A stretch of 64,000 bases of DNA from Erythrobacteraceae bacterium CFH 75059 (GTDB lineage: Bacteria > Pseudomonadota > Alphaproteobacteria > Sphingomonadales > Sphingomonadaceae), in the NCBI GenBank assembly GCA_004331795.1, contig SJSR01000001.1, positions 62,001 through 126,000 on the forward strand, written 5' to 3'. The translations under genes were made by a program, and so were the position numbers. The notes under the pieces are model-generated. The model saw only the letters and a program-made list of their open reading frames with translations. It did not search any database and was not told the origin of the DNA. How positions within the stretch are numbered: position 1 is the first letter of the stretch; each line of letters begins with the position of its first letter. Below are positions 57,822 through 64,000 of this stretch, one piece after another.

Positions 57822-57912
57822 GGAGCGGTGGCCGAGTGGTCGAAGGCGCACGCCTGGAAAGTGTGTATACGGCAAAACCGTATCGAGGGTTCGAATCCCT
57901 CCCGCTCCGCCA
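57822..57912 (+). tRNA. tRNA-Ser (GGA)
   Basis: 91 bases with the CCA end encoded. The acceptor stem is GGAGCGG (57822-57828) with CCGCTCC (57902-57908) and discriminator G. The anticodon stem is CACGC/GTGTG around loop CTGGAAA (anticodon GGA). The long variable arm has TACGG/CCGTA, typical of serine tRNAs, and the T arm is GAGGGTTCGAATCCCTC. It marks the border between housekeeping genes and the accessory region to the right. Confidence 0.97.
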
Positions 57913-57913
57913 T

Positions 57914-57948
57914 TCAACCCATTGGAATTGTTCTATTCCTTGGGTTGA
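57914..57948 (+). terminator. Hairpin after tRNA-Ser
   Basis: TCAACCCA / TGGGTTGA outer stem with GGAAT / ATTCC inner stem and a small bulge. It starts two bases after the encoded CCA. There is no T run, so it is a processing or termination hairpin with moderate support. Confidence 0.45.
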
Positions 57949-58091
57949 GCGCGAAAAATCCCGTTTGTTTCAACGGTTATAGGCCATGGGCTGTCCACCG
58001 GGTTTAGCCGGATATGCCCCTCACCATGCTCTCTCGCGGCCGATATTCTCCAAAGCTCTCGACTACACCGGTTTCAGTGTAGAGCTTTATC
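57949..58091. other. Non-coding gap between tRNA hairpin and IS element
   Basis: No gene is seen. Just before the IS end lies an inverted repeat: AAAGCT (58052-58057) and CTACAC (58063-58068) pair with GTGTAG (58077-58082) and AGCTTT (58083-58088), with a five-base bulge. Confidence 0.5.
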
Positions 58092-58154
58092 TGACGTGAC
58101 CCCCTGATTTTCCTCCACACCGATTAGAGTCTGGCCCTTTGGAAGGACGGACAG

Positions 58155-58440
58155 ATGAAGCGAACGAGGTTCACGGAAGAGCAGATTATTGGCGTGCTGA
58201 AGGAAGCGGAGGCGGGTGCGAAGTGGCTGACCTGGCTCGGCGACACGGCGTAACGGAAGCGACGATCTACAACTGGAAGGCCAAGTATGGCGGCCTTGAG
58301 GTCTCCGAGGCCCGACGGCTGCGGGAGCTTGAGAGCGAGAACGCGAAGCTCAAGCGGCTGCTGGCCGACACGATGCTGGACAACGTTGCGCTGACCCGAA
58401 GGGCGGCGAAGCTAACGATCTTCTGGCAAAAAAGTTCTGA
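58155..58440 (+). pseudogene. IS3-family orfA (helix-turn-helix), frameshifted
   Basis: It begins MKRTRFTEEQIIGVLKEAEA, the usual IS3/IS407 orfA start. One base is missing at GCGAAG/TGGCT (near 58224), where AAGGTGGCT is expected. The reading then continues in another frame as VADLARRHGVTEATIYNWK (the DNA-binding helix-turn-helix) and the leucine-zipper-like helix. About 20 extra bases (58394-58413) break the frame again before DLLAKKF and the stop at 58440. Confidence 0.8.
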
Positions 58441-58451
58441 CGCCCGCCGCC

Positions 58452-59292
58452 ATGCGGGAAGCTGTGGCTCATCTTCAGGCCTGCCACGGGATGAGCGAAC
58501 GGCGGGCGTGCCGTGTCATCGATGCTGATCGCAAGAGCGTGCGCTACCGTTCCACCCGGGACGATGATGCCGGGTTGCGTGAGAAGCTGCGCGAGCTGGC
58601 CAACCAGCGTCGCCGGTTCGGCTATCGCCGTCTGCACATTCTGCTGCGCCGGGAGGGCGTGATGATCAACCGCAAGAGGACCCAACGTATCTACCAGGAG
58701 GAAGGGCTGGCAGTCAGGCGGCGGCGCAGCCGCAGGAGGGCCGTGGGGACCAGAGCGCCTTCTCCGGTGCTGGCGCTGCCGAACCAGCGCTGGAGCCTCG
58801 ACTTCGTACATGACCAGATGGCGTCGGGCCGAAGGTTCCGCGTGCTCAACGTGGTCGATGACGTGACCAGGGAGTGCCTGGCAGCGGTGCCCGACACCTC
58901 GATCTCGGGTCGCCGGGTCGTGCGCGAGCTGACCCAGCTGATCGATCAGCGTGGCAAGCCCGCCATGATCGTCAGCGACAACGGCACCGAACTCACCAGC
59001 AATGCCGTGCTGGCCTGGTGCGGGGAGATCGGTGTGGAGTGGCATTACATCGCGCCGGGCAGGCCGATGCAGAACGGCTACGTCGAGAGGTTGGCCTCCG
59101 GCCAGCTTCGCTTTCAACGGCCGCATGCGCGACGAACTGCTCAACGAGACACTGTTCCTCAGCCTGACCCATGCCCGGGTCGAGATCGCGGCCTGGGTGG
59201 AAGACTACAACAGGGAGAGACCGCACTCGTCCCTTGGCTATGCAACCCCGGCGGCGTTCGCCGCCGAACTGGATAAGCAATGGGCTGCGTAG
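58452..59292 (+). pseudogene. IS3-family orfB (DDE transposase), disrupted
   Basis: An rve-fold transposase with helix-turn-helix ACHGMSERRACRVIDADRKS, first catalytic Asp in WSLDFVHDQMASG and second in VSDNGTELTSN. Around the third catalytic residue (expected YVESFNGRMRDELLNE) a net 22-base insertion after 59089 shifts the frame. The rest (NGRMRDELLNETLFLSL to ELDKQWAA) continues one frame over to the stop at 59292. It lies one frame -1 of orfA at the slippery site, as expected for the family. Confidence 0.82.
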
Positions 59293-59399
59293 CGGAGCCC
59301 GTAGGGCGTAGCGAAGTAGGCCAGTGCTTCAACCGCGCTGATGCGCAAAACAACCGACCGGCTCTAATCCCAGCTGGGGGAAAGCTGGGGGTCACGTCA

Positions 59400-59495
59400 A
59401 ACGTGTCGATCGCTGGGCCAGGATCGCTGATCGGTGGGACGAGCCGAACGAGGACATCGCATTCCTCCGAACTCTGGCTGAAGAAGATTGATCGT
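59400..59495. other. Gap between IS and HNH gene
   Basis: 96 bases between the right IS end and the HNH stop codon. No gene, clear terminator or att-like copy of the tRNA end is visible. Confidence 0.5.
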
Positions 59496-60284
59496 TTAGC
59501 CTTCAGCCGAAATCCAGATGTTGTCGCGGTGCCACTTTAGGCGTTCCCGATGCTGGTCTGAAAGTGGCAGTGGCGGAACGTTTTCCAGTCCCAGAGCTTC
59601 ACGGGCATCCAGTCCCAGCTTTGGGGAAGCTATCGACCTTCCCAGATCATCAAATGTCACAAGACCGGCATCAAAGGCCGCGTCCCACAAGGCTGAGAGC
59701 AGCAGGCCATTGTGGACGTTCAACCGCTCTTGGTCGCTGCTACACGCCGCCCACGGAATAATGTGTGATGCCCGCAGGAGTTCGGGTTCCCTCACACCCG
59801 TTAGGGGGCAGGTCGCATTCCAATAGTCCACCAGTGCCGAGCGAAACCGGTTCTGGCCGATGCGAACTTTTTGCTCTCGTTCGGCCTCGGTATCGCCCAG
59901 ATGCGCGGTATCGTTGAGGAAGTCCTCGTAAGGCAGTGTCGGCAAGCACATCGACAATCGGTAGACGGCACTGACTGCTTCGAAGAGGCCATCTCTATCC
60001 TGGAATGCGAAGGCTCCGGCGTGCCCTTTTGCGCAAGGCCCGGCCAGCTCAGCCTTCAGCTCCCGTGCCGCCCCGGGATGCGCGACGGACAGGAAGAAAG
60101 GTCCGGCCATCCCATTTGTTGATGCCGCGACTGCGATTTCACCGGGCGCTGACGCCGACGAGAAGAACAACCAGCCCGCTGCCTGTCCTTGCGGGATCCG
60201 ATAGCCATGCTCGTTGGCAGCGTCGCGAAGTTCGGATTCCAGCGCGAACGGATATTCAGATAGCCGATCTCTGGTATCGATCAT
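59496..60284 (-). CDS. HNH endonuclease (HNH_2 type)
   Basis: 262 residues. The C-terminal part is an HNH_2 nuclease: RIGQNRFRSALVDYWNATCPLTG, ELLRASHIIPWAACSSDQERL (His174) and NVHNGLLLSALWDAAFDAGLV (catalytic His/Asn about 191-192). The N-terminal 130 residues (QAAGWLFFSSASAPGEIAVAAS...) are of unknown type and may sense DNA or a cofactor. HNH_2 nucleases are common in restriction and anti-phage loci. The ATG overlaps the DUF262 stop (ATGA), so it is coupled to that gene and the methylase. Confidence 0.82.
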   Translation of the reverse strand: MIDTRDRLSEYPFALESELRDAANEHGYRIPQGQAAGWLFFSSASAPGEIAVAASTNGMAGPFFLSVAHPGAARELKAELAGPCAKGHAGAFAFQDRDGLFEAVSAVYRLSMCLPTLPYEDFLNDTAHLGDTEAEREQKVRIGQNRFRSALVDYWNATCPLTGVREPELLRASHIIPWAACSSDQERLNVHNGLLLSALWDAAFDAGLVTFDDLGRSIASPKLGLDAREALGLENVPPLPLSDQHRERLKWHRDNIWISAEG

Positions 60285-62223
60285 GCGACAGGCTCACCCT
60301 CGACTTCATGGATCACATATTGGCGGAAAGCCTCTGCAGTCGTGAAGCACCTGAAACCGGCTGAATTGGCGAGCGACATCAGCTCTGCGCTTTCGTCGAT
60401 CAGCACTGCCACCGCTTCCGTCAATTCCTGCCGGACACCATTAGGCCAAGCGATGTCGAGCACAGCCTGCTGTCCGCCGGTAGCTTCATCTACCAACTCA
60501 AACGCCAGAACGCCTTCCGCCAGCCCGCGGTCCTGCGTCCAGGCATTGAGTTCGACCAATTCATTCTCTTCTTCCTCGGTGGCGAACCCGCCAATCACTG
60601 CGGGGGCGGCCAGAATGGGGGCTGCACTGGCAAGCCAACGATCCGCCTCTGCTCCCAGCAAGCTGGCCAGCTGCTTATTAGCCTCGGCTGCCAGCAGTTC
60701 GCGCCGTGCAGCGAGGAAGTCCTGATAGTTTTCAATTCGCCAAAGATTGCGATCTATAGGGATCCACTGAGTTGCCAGTGCGCCCGGATGGTTGGCTTCG
60801 ATTTCTTCGAAATACACCTCAGGGCGCTCATCTGAAATGTTGAGGTTCGTCCCCTTCGTGAGGAAGCAAAAATTAGCAATCGCATTGACATCGGCCCGGC
60901 TGAAATTCGCTTTGTAGAGTTGCGCCTTGGGGAAGATGTGGTGGACCTCTAGTTTGCTGAGCTTGCCTAGCATATCGGCCTTTAGCGGTAGTCCGGTCCC
61001 CCAGTCGCGTGCTTCGGCCATGCGGGTGAGCATGTAGAGCACCGGGTAGAAGCGGGATCCCATGTTCCAACCGGTGAAATGGCCCGGTTCCACGCGGAGG
61101 CCGCCGTGCCACAGACGCAGGACATCCAGCATGCGGTCGAGCCCACCGGCAGACAGTGCTTCAAGGTCTGCGTCGATGAAGCTCTCGGTCGAACCTGAAA
61201 AACGCCCCCACATGGCAGCCTGCGCATACCAGAACAACAGCTTGTCCCGTTCCTGCTGGCTCATCGGCCCGGCATGCTGATCGAGGTAACGGGCCATGAC
61301 GGGAACTGCCCCGCGGCCAAAGAACACGCGGTCGTGATCAAGGCCAAGGCGCCCGGCAATCAGGTTCAGCGCTGCCTCCACATGCTTGCCGGCGCGTGAA
61401 AGGGCGCCCTGAACCTCTTCTGCGGAGCGTTCATGCAGGTGCAGGAACTTGGCCTCCCCCGTCAGCACGGTGTTGACCGACCGCAGCAGCCAATCGAGCG
61501 AGAAGTCGTATCCCGCCTGCTTCCATGTCGAGAGGCGCGTCTTCATTTCGGCACGCGCTTCCGGCCAGTCGGCGCATATCTTGGCCAGTGCCAGATCGCC
61601 CTTTGATAGCTTGGTGCCGCCGCTGTTCACCTTGTTGAAGATGTCGACCACCACGTCGAGCGTCATGTCCGCTCCGGTGATCTCCTCGATGTGCAGATCA
61701 ATGTCCCGAATGCCGAGGAGCTTGTTCAGGCGGCCGGCATAGTCGCCGATCTGCGGGGCGTGCTCCGGTTTCGCGGCCAGCGCGGCGATCATAGTGCCCA
61801 AGCCATCATTGCCGCCCTTGAACAGGGCGCTGACGTCGATCCACAGCGGATCGTCCTTCATCGCAATCGGCTGATAGAATTGGAACTCTTCGCGTCCGAT
61901 ATGGAAATGCAGGTTGGTGAAGGCCTTCTCATTCCCGTCGAAGAACTTGGGCGGCATGCCCCGGATTACGCCATAGAGCGAGGTCATCCGCTGCTGGCCA
62001 TCGAGCAGCAGCTTGACCACGCCCGGCGCAAGTTCCTGATCGCCGCGAAATTGCGCGCCTTCCGATTGCGTGGCCCAGACCAGCAGCCCACCGACCGGGT
62101 GCCTGCGATAGAGCGAGCCGAAAAGCCCGCGCACCTGATCGCCGCCCCAGACATAGCCGCGCTGAAACTCCGGCAGGGCCATGTGGCCATTGTCGATATA
62201 GTTCAGGATCGTCGAAATCTGCA

Positions 62224-62224
<1 letters not shown>
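60281..62224 (-). CDS. DUF262/DUF1524 protein (GmrSD-like)
   Basis: 647 residues. The N-terminal DUF262 domain has ALPEFQRGYVWGGDQVRG (16-33), DGQQRMTSLYG (75-85) and VNSGGTKLSKGDLALAK (199-215), the ParB/sulfiredoxin-like NTPase of GmrS. The DUF1524 HNH-like nuclease has EVHHIFPKAQLYKANFS (426-442) and NFCFLTKGTNLNISD (451-465), as in GmrD. Fused GmrSD enzymes cut modified phage DNA. About 130 C-terminal residues beyond DUF1524 match nothing I know. The ATG overlaps the methylase stop by one base (TGATG). Confidence 0.85.

Positions 62225-64000
<1,776 letters not shown>

Larger units (their letters stand above)
58092..59399 (+). mobile_element. Decayed IS3-family insertion sequence
   Basis: 1308 bp bounded by inverted ends. 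The left end starts TGACGTGACCCCC (58092-58104); the right end is its exact complement (59387-59399). Matches continue more loosely inside. It encodes an orfA/orfB pair of the IS407-like IS3 group with an A6G slippery site (58428-58434) for -1 frameshifting. No target duplication is seen (TATC before, AACG after). Both genes carry frame-breaking changes, so this copy should not move itself. Confidence 0.88.

Noticed and set aside
57723-57917. N-terminal extension of the cyclophilin beginning MNGGAGGIRTLDTVLPY.
   Set aside because: This is the antisense translation of tRNA-Ser; the signal peptide at MLKPAFLF is the true start.
58084-59407. Target-site duplication around the IS.
   Set aside because: TATC on the left and AACG on the right do not match, so no duplication is claimed.

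Overview
This window reads as the chromosome of a GC-rich alphaproteobacterium, most likely Sphingomonadales. The evidence is two large TonB-dependent receptors of the type abundant in sphingomonads, one long RelA/SpoT enzyme, the order rpsU-FKBP-gatCAB, the order hisB-hisH-hisA-hisF-hisE-HIT, an alphaproteobacterial-type heat-shock promoter before clpB, and several small secreted proteins typical of the group. The genus cannot be fixed from the sequence alone.

Layout. 1-7.4 kb: the start of a small secreted protein on the minus strand, then two outer-membrane TonB-dependent receptors around a tiny secreted protein, each receptor closed by a good terminator. 7.4-13.5 kb: clpB faces away from an M16 metallopeptidase lipoprotein. 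13.6-18.3 kb: a minus-strand translation cluster (rpsU, FKBP isomerase, gatC, gatA, gatB, trmL). 18.5-22.2 kb: six tightly overlapping plus-strand genes (crcB, an RluC-type pseudouridine synthase, a PaiB-like protein, a HAD phosphatase, a small membrane protein, an ATP12 chaperone). 22.3-26.4 kb: small proteins, dapD and a secreted subtilisin. 26.4-34.9 kb: an acyl-CoA catabolic region in two divergent halves. The minus half is MFS transporter, ACAD10/11-like dehydrogenase, alcohol dehydrogenase and aminoglycoside-phosphotransferase-fold kinase. The plus half is two acyl-CoA dehydrogenases and an SDR. 34.9-36.7 kb: gmk, a hypothetical and sspB. 36.7-40.2 kb: the his genes plus a HIT protein. 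40.2-44.9 kb: the complete ybgC-tolQRAB-pal envelope operon. 45-57.7 kb: housekeeping and hypothetical genes (J-domain protein, DEAD-box helicase, a Cys/Met-metabolism PLP enzyme with an elaborate leader, infC, pdeM, hemF, two membrane glycosyltransferases, rsh, a cyclophilin). 57.8-64 kb: tRNA-Ser(GGA), then an accessory region with a decayed IS3-family element and a minus-strand operon of DNA methylase (partial), DUF262/DUF1524 protein and HNH nuclease. This looks like a restriction or anti-phage defence island that continues past the right edge.

The points most worth a second look are: the methylase/DUF262/HNH operon beside tRNA-Ser; the leader of the cystathionine gamma-synthase-family gene, with a predicted 12-codon leaderless peptide and an H-type pseudoknot that captures the ribosome binding site; an apparent AUA start codon on infC; and a sigma-32-type clpB promoter whose spacer is filled by an inverted repeat. 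Gene starts were chosen by ribosome binding sites, signal peptides, overlaps with the upstream gene and remembered family N-termini. No database search was possible.
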